The notes: generated from the sequence alone by a model not told the origin. Counted from the first letter of the stretch, positions 36,081 through 48,442 are shown. The stretch: 64,000 nt of DNA from Chrysemys picta bellii (GCF_011386835.1 NC_088792.1:115168421-115232420), one strand, 5' to 3'. Program-made: numbers and translations.

Positions 36081-36929
36081 GTTATTAGATATTACTGTCG
36101 GCTAAGTAAAATGTGAGGGGAGACTTTCAGAATTTGGGATGCATAGGGGTACAAATTAAAAGTGTGTGGTGGAGGCTTCTCTCTTTAAATTTTTGGGGAA
36201 ACTTATTTTCAACTAATGCAATGCAGTGTCTGTACCTAAAATGGTCTAACTGGATAATTAGACCTACAGATTCTAAACTGTATTGTCATAATCCTTCTTA
36301 CTGTGCAATTAAATATTTTAAGCAGCTGTGCTCAGTTTACTCACAGGTGTACATCCATTGATTACTCGGGTGAGTAAGGTGAGCAGTATTGGACAATTTA
36401 TTTTCTTTTAGTGCTCAGAGCAGTTAGATTTACTTTTCAAAAGACAAAGTAGTCAAAAATTGTGTGTGGCTAATTTAATTTTAAATAGTAAAGATGTTTT
36501 CCATAGTAAATCCAAACTGGTAATGCAACATGGCCTTTAAAGAAGGGCCCAGCCCTGTCCCCAGTGAAGCCAGTAGGTATTTTGCCATTGACTTAAATTC
36601 AAGCAGGGTGAGGCTTCTTATAAAAATCCCCTTAACTCATAGGGCAAGACTCACTAAAGTCAACAAGTCTATTTACACCCATGAGACAAGCAGGAGTTGG
36701 CCTGTGATGACGAATGTACACATGTAAATATTTCAACATAGAGTTGGATCATTAATTTACTTTTTCAATAGACAATAAATGTACTATGTTATGTACATGC
36801 TGACTGTATACCACTTCCCTCTACTTGGACAGATTTAGATCTGGTCAAGTTTGTTCATGATTACCCTCTAGTGGATTTATATCTTATATATTACACACAG
36901 GTAATGATAGGTTCTCCTGTATTTCACTG

Positions 36930-37245
36930 ATGCATAGAGTTTAAGGCCAGAAGAGATCATTAGATCACCTAGTCTGCCCACCTGTATATCATAGGCCCTT
37001 AACTTTCTCCCAGTTGCCTCTGTATTGAGCCCAATAACTTGTGTTTGACTAAAGTATATCTTCCAGAATGGCATCTTGATTTGAAGACCTCAGTAGATGG
37101 AGAAGCCACTGCTTTGGCAGCTTGTTCCAATGCTTAATCACCTGCATTATTAAAAATTGTGCCTTGTTTCCCTTTTGAATATGTCTGGTTTCAGCTTCCA
37201 GGCATTGGTTCTCTGCTAGATTAGAGCTGTTTCAAATAGTGTAGG
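36930..37245 (-). mobile_element. CR1-like LINE 3' fragment, minus strand
   Basis: The plus strand reads GCATAGAGTTTAAGGCCAGA, AGAGATCATTAGATC, CACCTAGTCTGCCCACCTGT, ATATCATAGGCC, the reverse complement of the CR1 3' end seen at 13.1-13.2 kb. Sequence beyond it (GGCAGCTTGTTCCAATGC) continues as a degraded CR1 3' part. Confidence 0.75.
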
Positions 37246-37984
37246 CCAGTGTTTCTAGAACAAAAGCTTCAAAGTTCTAGACACCTGTGTGTGTTTAAAT
37301 TGGTGATTATAGCATATGTAGGTATATCGTTACAGATTAAATACAAACTACTATCTCCTCACCCCTAAAGTTGTTCTCTCCAGGTCAGAGTTGAGGCATA
37401 TTGGAAGGGGACTGTAGTCTATTTATTTTGACTATGTTTGTAATTGTGTAATTTAGCAGCAGGAGAGCTACTAATTTGTCAGATAAGGTACCAGAACATC
37501 CGAAAGTAAGATGCTCAGCTAAAATATATGTCAGAATTATTGAAAAGATCTGCACTTTTAGGTTTATAGATTTTTTTTGGTCTGTGTTCAGTCATATTAA
37601 CAGACCAGAAGCGTGTTAACCAGAAAATATGTTTGTTTTATTCTGAATCAAGTTTTATGTATGTTTTGCAAAAAATTATTTAATACTACAGAAATTAATT
37701 AAGACCTTTAAATCCATATTCTGTACTGTAAGCATAGATACTGTATTCAAATTATGCAAAAAGAACAGCACGTCCTGGCATTCAAATTCTTTAGGGATAT
37801 GGTAATCTGATAATAACCAAATACCCTGGAGTAGTCTTATCATTTTTATAAAACATTATTAAAATTGTGAGAGAGAAAGTGTGTAGAAAAAAGATGAGAT
37901 TGGTCATTTGGAACAATTCATCTTCAGTATGTTAATCTATTTCTTTAGATGTTTCAATCAAACATTTTGAATATTTCTCAATGA

Positions 37985-38045
37985 ATTTACTTCTAGAAAT
38001 GAAGATATATTACAGGTGAGACCCAGATTACAGGTGAGACAAAAT
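37985..38045 (+). repeat. Short direct duplication
   Basis: ATTACAGGTGAGAC occurs twice within about 30 bases (near 38,009 and 38,027), a small local tandem duplication. Confidence 0.8.
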
Positions 38046-38240
38046 GTAGGTATGGTCATAATTAAGTTACACTTTGGGACAAATTATTATTCTTAAAATA
38101 GGGTGGAAAATAAAGGGTTGATTTTGTTTTTGTTTTGTTCTGTTTACCAGACTGAAAAAGGTAGTCATTAGGTTAGAATGTTGAACAGATTGTTGGCGAT
38201 GAATGATGTTCTTTCTGTGTCTACGGGGTTTACACACCTG

Positions 38241-38436
38241 GGGCCAGGTTTTCAAAAGAGCTCAGTGCCCACTGAAGCACATAAATAAGGGCCAGATTTT
38301 CAAACATGCTCAGCACCCAGCAACCCCTGTTGTTACACCTATGGTCAGATTTTCAAAAGAAGTCAGTACCCAACTTGAAAATGTGGCCACTTATTTTGCT
38401 ACCTAAGGGAGCTGAGCTGTTTTGAAAACCTGGCCT
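38241..38436. repeat. Fold-back element with perfect 16-bp inverted ends
   Basis: GGCCAGGTTTTCAAAA at 38,242-38,257 is the exact reverse complement of TTTTGAAAACCTGGCC at 38,420-38,435. Internal partial copies GGCCAGATTTTCAAA and GTCAGATTTTCAAAAGA lie in direct orientation to the left arm. Non-coding. Confidence 0.85.
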
Positions 38437-39234
38437 ATAGGGCTTGATTCTGCAAGGATGATATACGGTAAAATTCCCTCAATAGTGTAGTTGAGAGTAA
38501 ACAGAGTTTACCCACTTCTCATATGGGGAATATGGCATTTAATTTAGGTTAGTTTATCTACTTCTTTTTTTACCTCTACACCATTGATCTCCCTGTTCCT
38601 GCAATGCACTGTCCATTGAAGGGGAGACGCAGTCCTTTGGGAACAATCTTTGTTACCACTGTTCCCCTCCAAAGAGTTTCCCCTTAGGGGACAACTTGAA
38701 AACCCATCAGATTTCTGTGTGAGTGGCCTCAAAGACCGAATCTGCAGACTCTGACTCTCCTGGCCCTTTTCCCTTTTCAGTTATCACTGAACACTTTTTG
38801 AGTAGCAGTATCTAGTGCTGCAATCAAGGCAGAACAAGAGGACCAGATATTCCAGAAAACCATGACTGACCCCTTTTCCTAACCATGTGTGTTAGGAAAA
38901 TATGAGCTCTTCACAGACCCTTTGATTCAGTCCTCCAGTCCTCTTCCCCCAATCCTATAAAGAGATTAATATAGCTCTGATTATAATAGTAGAATTCTGA
39001 CGGGGGAAAATCCCTGTTCTTCCTAATGATTTCCACATAGCCAAGAAGCAGAAAAGAAATCTGCAGTACTTTTTTGGCAGTGTCCTTTAGTCTTATACAG
39101 AACATTGTAATAGGGCTTTCCCCCCCTTTAATACGTGTTTTATGTAATGGCATGTTGAGTACACTGTTATTTTTCTCTGGATAGCTTCCTGGCTAATACA
39201 GATGACATGCCTATGTCAGATGTAGCAATGTGCC

Positions 39235-39570
39235 AATTAAGTGGCGTTTAGATCCAGATTAGGTTTAGGCCAGGGTTCAGCATTCAGGTTCAAGGCTGAA
39301 TCAGGGCCAAGATTCGGGTTTGGAATCAACAGTACTGAACAGCAAAAATCTCAAACTTCTGGCTGATCTCAGATCTTGAATTCTGGAAATCTTGTGAGGT
39401 TAGCGGTTCTTCTGAGATTTCTATTTCAAGCTTTTTTTGATTTTGTCCACACCTATGTCAATAAATATTCCTCTTTGGTTTTGGATCTGATCAAGAATAA
39501 AAAAACAGAGTGGTGGATTTGGACCTAAGGGTTCTAATCTGAAACCCACATCCACCCATCTCTAATATAT
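39235..39570. repeat. Probable fold-back repeat (GGTTC/GGGTTT-rich)
   Basis: TTAGGTTTAGGCCAGGGTTC and GGGCCAAGATTCGGGTTTGG at the left, TGAAACCCACATCCACCC at the right. Partial complementarity of the edges suggests another palindromic repeat, but boundaries are unclear. Confidence 0.3.
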
Positions 39571-42390
39571 TGATATTTAGAAATGCAATGAAAGTCTAAA
39601 ATAGTGAAGTATGTTTCTCCACAAATTAGTTCACTAAAAGTGAAATCTCATGACTAACCAGACATGTAATATGAATCATTATTCATATTACATGAAACAG
39701 TCTACTGCACAGCTTTATTATGCCTGACCTCACTATATGCAGGTACCACTGCAAATGTCAATTAATATTCTATACATTAAATATACGTGACTTCCTCTAG
39801 GTTGTGTGAGATTAGGAGAAGAGACTCACTCACCGGAATATGTTGCATTCAAGTGAAAAAGGTGATTTGAAACTTTTGACTTGCAAGTTTACCAAGTTTA
39901 CATTACTTTTAACCAGATCACAGAATAGAATAATTTCAAAGCAAACTGAGCAGACACTTGGTTGGTTAAGCTTAACGGAACGAATATAGAAGCATTCTAA
40001 TCTTAAAGTGTTACTTAGCCTTCAGGTTTAACACAGCAAACCTCTTCAATCTCTCACATGGCTAACAGTGTAAAAATGTAATTCAGACAACTCACATATT
40101 CATGATAGACTGGAGTTATGGGATAAGCTTCTGTTCAGAATTGGTGATAATATTTTGGCCCACATGGTTTAGGAAATTATGCATTGTATCAAATAACTTT
40201 TTGTGTGATAGGTCACTCTTCTCAACTTTCAAACCCAGACAGTTGTGTAACTTGAACAAAAGTAAGCTTCCCAAATTTTACTTCCCAGAATGAATTAACC
40301 ATTTGGCAATTCTGCATCTTGTGGATTACATTCCATTCTCCACACCACAGTTCCAGCTCTTATCAGTAGCCATACTGACTTTCTTCATATATACTTGACC
40401 CCTTTATATGTATTATTCTTTGCTGAATCACCTTCAGCTTTAAATTCAAAGTGGGGAATATGATTATATTTGTCCATTCTTCATATTTATGCTTTCTTCC
40501 AAGTAGTGTTACCAATACTACAGTGTACAGTACATCAGAAAACCATTTTGCCCTGAATAATTTCTTACATTTGATTGAGGAGAGCACAAATGTACAAGAT
40601 TGCTGTGCTGAGGTTTTAGATTTAACTGTCTGCTTAAGAAACGCTAGAGATATGGTTGCTGGAAGACCAAAGTTTATAACATTAATGATCAAGTGCCTCA
40701 TTTGAAAATATAGGATCTGATTCTCTATCATTTTACTCTAGTGCTATGCAGGTAAAACTTCACTGGAATCTCACCTGTTTAGAACTGAAGTAAGAATGAA
40801 AAATCAGGCCCAAATAAATATGATCCTTAAGGGAGTATATAAAGAGCCAAGAATTTTTGCTTTAGGAGGTCTTAACGTGTTTGCGGGCATGGTGAGCATA
40901 TAATAAAAGTTCAGACCTAGGGTAAAATTCATGGTCATGCTTTTCCCAAAATGGAGAATTATGATCGGTGTTAGTATTATGGAATGATATGTTGGGTTGA
41001 GTGATTTACCCATCTAGAAAAAATATTATTTCAGATGAATGAGGGGCTAGAACAATTTAATGATATACGACCTGACTCACTAAATGTGTATGTATGGCTA
41101 GCCAACAATAGACCTTCATTAGTCAACATTCACTCTCCTGACAAATGCTATGTTGTCTACTTATAAATGTTTCCAGATAAGGTTATTCTGTATCTTTTGG
41201 TTCTCTCCTTCTTCCCTTTCTATACCCTGCCCCCAACCCCAAAAATGTAGGTAAGATGTCTCTACTCTGACATCTAATACTATCAGAAAGTTATCACTAC
41301 AGTTCTGTTTGTAAGGGTTTTGAATGCAAGGAGTTAACATAATTGTTGTCTGAGTCTGTTAGTAGAGTTGTTCTAGACAAAAATTTCTCATCCACTTTGG
41401 TCATGTAATTGTTAAGATACAGTTTTCTCAATAAAATGACTTCTGTAGGGAATAGTTTCCTCCTTCAGGGAGAAAGGACACATTAAAGCATTGTTGACTG
41501 AATGAATAGTTTTCCGTTCCAAGCTCTCCCAGCAACATTAGCAGTCAGCAGAAATAAATGAACAAATGTTAAACATAAACCCTTTCACACAGGGCTAGGT
41601 CTCCCTGGTACTATGGCTCTCTTATTTGGACCTTTCTTCATCTACAAATCTGATGAAGACAATCTTAACACATCAAGGAACACTCCTGATTCTTTGAAGC
41701 CTTACAGTGCAATACTTAGTAACCCCAAGCTAAAGACTGCACTTTTAGGTATCTAGGACTTAATTGAAAGTTAAATTTCTAGGATGCTGAATATGATATA
41801 AAATCCATCTGCCATTTGATTTGCTCAGAAATGAGTATTGCTGGCAGGTCTAATGATGAACATGGTTAACTCCATAATTTTTCACAATTATTCAAAGGAA
41901 AGATACATATATGACACTCATGCTTAGCCCAATCTTTATAGTTATGAACAATATCTCGGGGGGAAGAGGGCAATCCATCAATCATCCTTCTTTACTTGCT
42001 TTTTTCCTAAATATTCAGTTTATTTAAATATAAAGCCTATTTTTCTTGTCTGATCTATTTTTAATTGCACATTTAATACAAGAAAGGACAAACAGGTTGG
42101 AGTACAGAATTTCTTCTGTAACCAGTAATCATTTAATTGTATATTCAGCTAATGTGCTGGACAGTGGCTGACCCTTAAATGGGTATGTACGGAGGAAGAG
42201 GGCAGATTGTAAGTTCTTGTTTAGCAGTACTAGTCAGTCCAGAAGGAGCAGGGAAGAGGCATGGACATGGTCACAATGCTAAACCAATTCACTGGTTGGT
42301 TGCAGAGAAGAGGCTTCACCATATCAACGGGGGTAGTCATAGCTGTGCTCCCCCTGTATGCCCCCCCAACATTTCTTCTAGGACAGGGTA
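39571..42390. other. Non-coding stretch, little recognised
   Basis: No exon recognised. A fold-back fragment (GGATCTGATTCTCTATC ... AAAAATCAGGCCC) lies at about 40,712-40,811. The rest is AT-rich and unassigned. Confidence 0.45.
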
Positions 42391-42399
42391 GCTCTAAAA

Positions 42400-42482
42400 C
42401 AGTGGTTCTCAAACTTTTGTACTGGTGACCCCTTTCATATAGCAAGCCTCTGAGTGTGACTCCCCCGCTTATAAATTAAAAA

Positions 42483-42554
<72 letters not shown>

Positions 42555-42672
42555 TATTATAAATGCTGTAGGCAAAGAAGGGCTTGGAGTGGAAGCTGAC
42601 AGCTTGTGACCCCCCCATGTAATAACCTCACGACCCCCTGAGGGGTCCTGACCCCCAGTTTGAGAACCCCTG
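42400..42672. mobile_element. hAT-like non-autonomous element with internal (AT)n
   Basis: Ends CAGTGGTTCTCAAACTTTTG and GTTTGAGAACCCCTG are inverted repeats. The flanks carry an exact 8-bp target duplication, CTCTAAAA, at 42,392-42,399 and 42,673-42,680. The interior keeps GGTGACCCCTTT and ACGACCCCCTGAGGGGTC. A roughly 64-bp AT microsatellite fills 42,486-42,549. No transposase. The terminal sequence is of the hAT-Charlie type known across amniotes. Confidence 0.9.
42486..42549 (+). repeat. (AT)n microsatellite inside the hAT element
   Basis: An uninterrupted run of alternating TA of about 64 bases, entirely within the 42,400-42,672 element. Confidence 0.95.
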
Positions 42673-42714
42673 CTCTAAAAGATACAGTCTAATTCAAACA
42701 GGAATTAATTTAGG

Positions 42715-42800
42715 GAAGTCCCATGACCAGTGTTATGTGTCAGCAGCTCAGACTAGGTAGGGGTCCTTTCTGGCCATAGAGTTTATGAATCTGTTCCCAA
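42715..42800 (+). mobile_element. CR1 LINE 3' terminal fragment
   Basis: CAGCAGCTCAGACTAGGTAG, then GGGTCCTTTCTGGCCATAGAG, matches the CR1 3' end pattern 'GGAGGTCAGACTAGATGATC..GGTCCCTTCTGGCC'. Very short. Confidence 0.6.
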
Positions 42801-42834
42801 TGTGAGCTAGTGCTTTAACAATGCACATGGCTGA

Positions 42835-43050
42835 CTAAAAAATCGTAGGAGCTTTCCATGACAAAATTTCAAACTAAACAAATTTTTTGCTTAATTCAGA
42901 ATTTTTCTTTGGACTTTTCAACAAAATGGATCAAAGCAACATTTTCACTTTGTTAGTTTTCAGTATTTCCTTCAGGAGGTATGGCGGGGGGGGGGGGGGG
43001 AGACAGGGGGAAGAGATGTCAGCGAACAATGTTCAATCAGCTCTAGTAAT
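42835..43050. repeat. AGCTGGT/GAAAATTTT-type repeat with G run
   Basis: CAAAATTTCAAACTAAAC, TTCAGAATTTTTCTTTGG and CTTTTCAACAAAATGG, closing with GTTCAATCAGCTCTAG. An internal GGGGGGGGGGGGGGGAGACAGGGGG run lies near 42,986. Same family as 29,873-30,145 and 51,645-52,070. Confidence 0.45.
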
Positions 43051-44419
43051 GAGCCCAAAATGTTGAGTAACTGCAAAACCCCAGTAGAGACCTCTTCCTG
43101 AATTGCCTTTCACCCAAAATTCCTACCTCACCTGTGTAGCATAAAACTATAGAGGGTAAAATATATGCTTATATAACTTGCTAACTACTTCTGAATCTGG
43201 CAGGATAATGATGTTTTATAGAAGAATTGTAGAATAGCAATATCCCAGCTACAGCTGCAATGATTTGTTATTTGGCAGAACACTTTAGAAATAATCCCAT
43301 GGTGACAGTACTCTAATGCAGCATGGGATGGTTAAATGTTTTCACTATACAGCCCCTGATTTGTAGAGTAAACATCATTGTTACTGTCAGAAAATAGAAA
43401 AGAAAAACAGTCATGTTAATGCTGTGAGGATTTTATGTAAAGAATAGAAAAAGAAAAATTGCAGCAAATACAATAAAATAAGAATTTCATCAGACCACTG
43501 AACCACCCCTCCCCCATGGATAGTGCAGCACACTTTAAAGAGAAATATGGCAAGAACTGTGCTAGGTTTGAGTTAGTATTCATGAAGGTTTATAATTAAT
43601 TACTGTATGTTGTTACTATTGCAGCTGAATTTTAACTTTACAGCCTGTTAGTATGCTTTCTTCTGTGACCTAAATCCATCTAATTTTTTTTGTTTTTGTT
43701 TAAAGCATTGAACAAAAACACTCTTGTGTCTAAGGCTTCTCTCAAGCAGATCAAGCAACTTTGCATTGCTAAGCAATGCCATATACATTTTAACTATCTC
43801 AAAACGTTTGAACTCTGTACAGTTATGTTAAATGAGTACCCACATGATGGAAACATTAACTTTTTTTGTTAAACCTCTGTAAAAACAGTCCAGTTGAGGG
43901 ACAAAAACTGCAAAAATTGATCTAAGTCTGTAATCAGAGATAATAACATTTAAGCTTAGAAGAGAGAAAAGCATTTACTTTGCAAATGTAAATGAAATTA
44001 CATTACAATTCAGTGTCTTCAGTACAGTTTTTTCATTTCCATTTCTTAAGAATGACTTAATATATATTTGAAGAATAGTTTTTAACAAGAAAATTATTCA
44101 GAATTGCATGGTGGTTTTGCATATTTCAAACAATCTCAGATTCCTAGTCCCATGATTCTGATTTTTATTCTGACCAGAAGCAAAGTGAATATACTTTAAA
44201 ATACTTTGAAGAAAAACAGACTATTCTGTGTATTTTTATAAGGCAAAAATATGAGGACTGTCCTTGTTGTTAGGTTCTGTTTTTGAGATTTAAAAGCTTA
44301 GTTGTTCCATTTATTGTCTTTACAAGACAAATTATCCTTTGCTACTTATGATAACAAGCTGGTTCACAACTCTGCAAATAAAAGTCCTTCATTTCTTGAC
44401 AGAACAGGTACATGACAGC

Positions 44420-46270
44420 AAGCTGCAGAGCAAGCTTCTTCACACTGCCCAACCCCTATCAACGTGCCACAATCCTAAACTAAATGAATGAGCTTGTGGA
44501 TCAAAAGAGAAACTCAGCATTCTATTCATTCATAAATCTTTTGGCTTCTCTAGCAAGACACTTGTCCTCAGTGACTGTCAATAAAGATGCCAATTGGGAA
44601 AGGGACACACGCCCCGTAGGAAATGGAATGCTGACAACCCCATGCTTTGTATATAGGTTACTAGCCAGCGTTGCAGCAGGGGAGGCTGCAGGGCCGTCCT
44701 TAGGCATACACAGCATGCGCAGCTGGATAGGCCACCATGAAATTTGGGGCACCAAATTGCCCCAAATTTCATGGTGCCCTAGGCAGCTGCGTGCTGCATA
44801 CGCGGAAGCACCAGCCCCGGTGACCAGCCCTGGCAACCAGCCCTGTCCCTCAGTGGGGCTGGGGCTGGGGCGAGGGAAGCGGAGCAGGCTGCTCCCGGCC
44901 CCCCGCTAATCCCCTGGGCCACTCTGGGACTGTGGGGCCCCCAAAAGTGCCCCCCCACAGCTCCTGCCTCGCAGGCCCTAGGGGGGGAGGCCTGGGGCCC
45001 CTCACAGCCCCTCCCCCCCGCGGGGAGGCTGCGTAGGGCACCCAAATGGCTAGGGACGGACCTGGGAGGCTGGTGTTAGATTTTGGTGTCCTTCATCAGT
45101 AGTGTGACTGTCTGAATTGAACAGGACACAATGGCTGTCCTGCTGGGTATTTTGCCTTCAGAATGCAGTAGACTACACAAAGTGCCATCTGCCTATCAAA
45201 TTATTTTCCTGGGGAAGGGTGCCTGTGGACTCCCTACCTTCCTGCCAAACACACCTACAAGGCTTGTATTCACTTCTTTCTCTGCAAAATTTAAGACTTT
45301 TAGTGCATTTATGACCCCTAGAAATGTAATAGCATTCCTAGCTACTAAGCTACCTGTTCTCATAAACTGGTGCAACTTCAGCTCCACCTTAAAGTGGGAT
45401 AGTGAACAGTCAAACGAGCTGTTAACATGAAACTGGTTTCAAGTAGACTCTCCATTATCCAGCCCAAGAAAAGACAGAGGTGAACTGTGAGAGTTAATAG
45501 ACACTGAGACAATTCAAAATTGAAAAGAACATCCCAGCTCTCAACCATCAAGTCAGGAGGGAGTTTTGCCTGCTTTGAATATCTGTAGTGACTGAAGAAA
45601 AATACTCTAACCCCTTTTAAAATGGAAGAGGTTTGAACTGAAGATCATCCAGAACTTTGGAGTTCAGTCTTGAAGTGGGAAGGTGTCAGTGAATGTTGAA
45701 CCCCTCATATCTAGGGGGCACGCTGGGAAACTGATTTAAGGCAATAGCTAACGCATCAAAAAAGGGATTTTATCTAATATGAAAGTGAAAAGTCTTAGGT
45801 TGAATCTGTTTTTTTTCTGTGTAACTTGTATATGTTTGCTTTCTCTTACTATTTCATCTTTGTGTTTTTTCTATTAAATAAACTTTGTTAATTTTTATCC
45901 CAAGCAGGTCTCTGGTGTGCAAACTGTGTGGAGGGTGTGTGGCAAGGTGAGCTGATAACTGGGGTGGGGTGGGGGAGGCTGGTGTCACATCTTCAGGGGT
46001 GACGAACCAGAGGGGAATGGTCCGAGTGTCTCATAATTAAGAACTCAGGGAGGATGATTTGAGGGAACCCAGGACTGGAAGGGCTGTTGGTGTCACCCTA
46101 CAAAGTGTAACTAGGCTGGTGAGACTTTGTGCTTGTGGGCTGGCTACTTGTGTGAGGGAACTGAATCTCAGCTGCACAGCACAAAGGCCCGCAAAGTTAC
46201 AGGGCAGGGCAGGCAGTGAACCTTGTACTGGTCTGTGTGGACCTGAAAATGTCACATTAAATGATATGAT
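44420..46270 (+). mobile_element. Possible LTR-type element, split by a hAT-like insertion
   Basis: The segment contains GGTTGAATCTGTTTTTTTTC and TGTAACTTGTATATGTTTGC, then TTTGCTTTCTCTTACTATTTC and a plus-strand AATAAA at 45,877-45,882. A GT-rich stretch follows (GTGTGTGGCAAGGTGAGC). Polyadenylation signal followed by GT-rich sequence is the R/U5 layout of an LTR, and I recognise the phrase from turtle endogenous retroviral LTRs. Boundaries are not defined, no coding domain is readable, and 44,689-45,064 is a later insertion. Confidence 0.35.
44689..45064. mobile_element. hAT-like non-autonomous element, GC-rich
   Basis: A 376-bp element with inverted ends CAGGGCCGTCCTTAGGCAT and the reverse complement of CAGGTCCGTCCCTAGCCAT. 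It is flanked by an exact 8-bp duplication, GGAGGCTG, at 44,681-44,688 and 45,065-45,072. The interior has a strong hairpin (CACCATGAAATTTGGGGC and GCCCCAAATTTCATGGTG) and a GC-rich body. Non-coding; the overlapping open frames at 44,484-45,045 are chance. Confidence 0.9.
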
Positions 46271-46939
46271 TCTGATATAATTTGAAACTTGAGCAACACA
46301 GCTTCTTTATGTTATCATAGTTCATGGCTTCCCTTGGTCCATGCCAGTAGACTTGGAAAGCTTTACCTGAAATTCTGGGAGCCAGTACAGTTGTCTCAAT
46401 GTCTTTCCATTAATTCTAATGGTCCAATATTGTCTTTTCCTGATCTGGACAACTTGAAGCCAGTTTCATGTTAACAACTGGTTTGGGAGATGCCCTTCCT
46501 TGCTTGACTGCTCACCGCCCTCCTGTGAGATGGAGCGGAAGTTGCACCACAGTTTATGAGCACAGTTTTCTATATAGAAATGCATAAATTCACACCCATA
46601 GCCTGTATACATATCTAATAATGAATAAGTTTAGAATATTACAAGCTTTCATAAAAGACCTTACTCAATGTATTTTTATTAATAACATAGTATGCAATCA
46701 GTTTGTTTAACTGCTTATTTCAGGGGGTTTAAACCTTCTGTTCTCCCCTCTGGCCCTTGACTGTCTCTCTCGTCAGTTTTTAGCTGCAGCTAATTCTGTT
46801 AGAAAAAAACATGAACTACTACTTCATTAAGAAGCAGGAGGGTTGTTTGGGGGAAAGGCTTTGTTTTTTCCTATCAGGACTGGCTTTCAGGTAAGGTGTA
46901 GATATAGTAGGTTTCAATGTTTTCTGAGAGTTCAGGCCT

Positions 46940-47105
46940 AGAGGGTTGACCAGGTGGGCTTGAGCTTGGGTCTGAGTCTCTACCAGAGCCACAGCGTCCT
47001 CACTGTTATTTTTAGCACACTAGCTTGAGCCCCACTAGCATGAGTCTATCTACGCAGGCTAGGTGGCTCATTCCCAGCTGCAGTGTGGGTATACACAGTG
47101 GATCT
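46940..47105. repeat. Repeat with CCCCACTAGCATGAGTCT phrase
   Basis: TTGAGCTTGGGTCTGAGTCT, then ACTAGCTTGAGCCCCACTAGC, and GCAGTGTGGGTATACACAGTG. I recognise this as a common sauropsid repeat edged by CAGTGTAGACATACCC-type motifs, related to the 9.25-9.81 kb and 35.7-36.1 kb repeats. Confidence 0.45.
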
Positions 47106-47282
47106 GTTGCATGGGAAAAACTTCTCTCTCATCTACAGTGCCTCACTGCAGACCATGGGGACTTGTTTATTCATTTTCAAGTGGCAAGGGTTAAAGTTTG
47201 TTTTCCTGTTGTGAAGTGTGGAATAGGTGTTAGTTTGTCAGGTGTACTCCTTTACTCACAGGGCATTCACATAGCTCTATAC

Positions 47283-47593
47283 CAGGGGTCGGCAACCTTT
47301 AAGAAGTGGTGTGCCGAGTCTTCATTTATTCGATCTAATATAAGGTTTCGTGTGCCAGTAATACATTTTAACGTTTTTAGAAGGTCTCTTTCTATAAGTC
47401 TATAATATATAACTAAACTATTGTTGTATGTAAAGTAAATAAGGTTTATAAAATGTTTAAGAAGCTTCATTTAAAATTAAATTAAAATGCAGAGACCCCT
47501 GGATCTGTGGCCAGGACCCAGGAAGTGTGAGTGCTACTGAAAATCAGCTTGCGTGCCGCCTTCGGCACGCATGCCATAGGTTGCCTACCCCTG
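47283..47593. mobile_element. hAT-like non-autonomous element
   Basis: Ends CAGGGGTCGGCAACCTTT and AGGTTGCCTACCCCTG are inverted repeats. The flanks carry an exact 8-bp duplication, CTCTATAC, at 47,275-47,282 and 47,594-47,601. The interior contains GTGTGCCGAGTCTTCATTT and a hairpin GTGCCGCCTTCGGCACGC. At 311 bp it has no transposase. The TCGGCAACCT terminus is typical of amniote hAT families. Confidence 0.9.
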
Positions 47594-48354
47594 CTCTATA
47601 CAGTCTGTTTTTATAATGTTTAATGTTGGCAATAGAAACACTTGGAAAGATATGGTTCCAAAAGCACATGTTGGGGCTATGGATAGAATTAATCTGTATC
47701 CTATGAACTGCACAGCTCATTGTCTATAGCACAAATATTAGTTATTGTTAAAGGTTTAAAAATCTCTTCTCTATGCTTTTCTGCCATAATGGCATTAAAT
47801 TATATGAAAATAAAAATTAACTTACATTTTATACCTTCTTTTAAAAAGTTCACAGAGATTTTTTTTTAAAAAGAGCTTTTAACAACCTGATTTACAAATT
47901 ATGTACAGGAATCATTTCATCCCATCACTGAAATGCAGCTTCCTCAAGAACCAAATGCAGCAGATATTTAACAGCTCACAGCAACATTATTATAGCACTA
48001 TTTTAGGATGTCATCCAAAACCCATTGAAGTTAATGGAAAGACTCCCATTGACGTCAGTGGGCTTTGGATCAGGCCTTAAGTGCAGGAAGAATATTTTTC
48101 CACTTGATTCAGAGAAAAATAAGGTTCTGCATGCAGAAATATTATGCTGAGATATTACTTCATTACATCTGTGGAAAAATAATCCCAAACAGTTTAAATT
48201 CCACCTACAGATACATATGCACTGATCCCTGTTAAATCAGTGAGTACAAGTATCTGAGGGAAGAGTTTTTGGTCCAGGTATATATTCAAGAGGAGGGTGA
48301 AAGTAGGGTAATAACGTGAATAGAAGTTGTGAGGGTGACAATGGACAGTAAATG

Positions 48355-48442
48355 AGGAGCCTAATTCACCACTGTTACTCTAGTTTTACACCAGTGTAAT
48401 GCCATCAAATTCAGTTACTCATGTGTAGAACAGAAGTAATAT
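48355..48442. repeat. Repeat fragment with TTTTACACCAGTGTAA palindrome
   Basis: GAGCCTAATTCACCACTGTT ... AGTTTTACACCAGTGTAATG. It resembles the 'TTACACCAGTGTAA' fold-back repeats common in sauropsids. Confidence 0.4.

Noticed and set aside
44484..44909. 141-codon plus-strand open frame
   Set aside because: It crosses the boundary of the hAT-like element at 44,689 and so joins unrelated sequences.
47025..47405. 126-codon plus-strand open frame
   Set aside because: It runs from one repeat across unique sequence into the hAT-like element at 47,283; chance.
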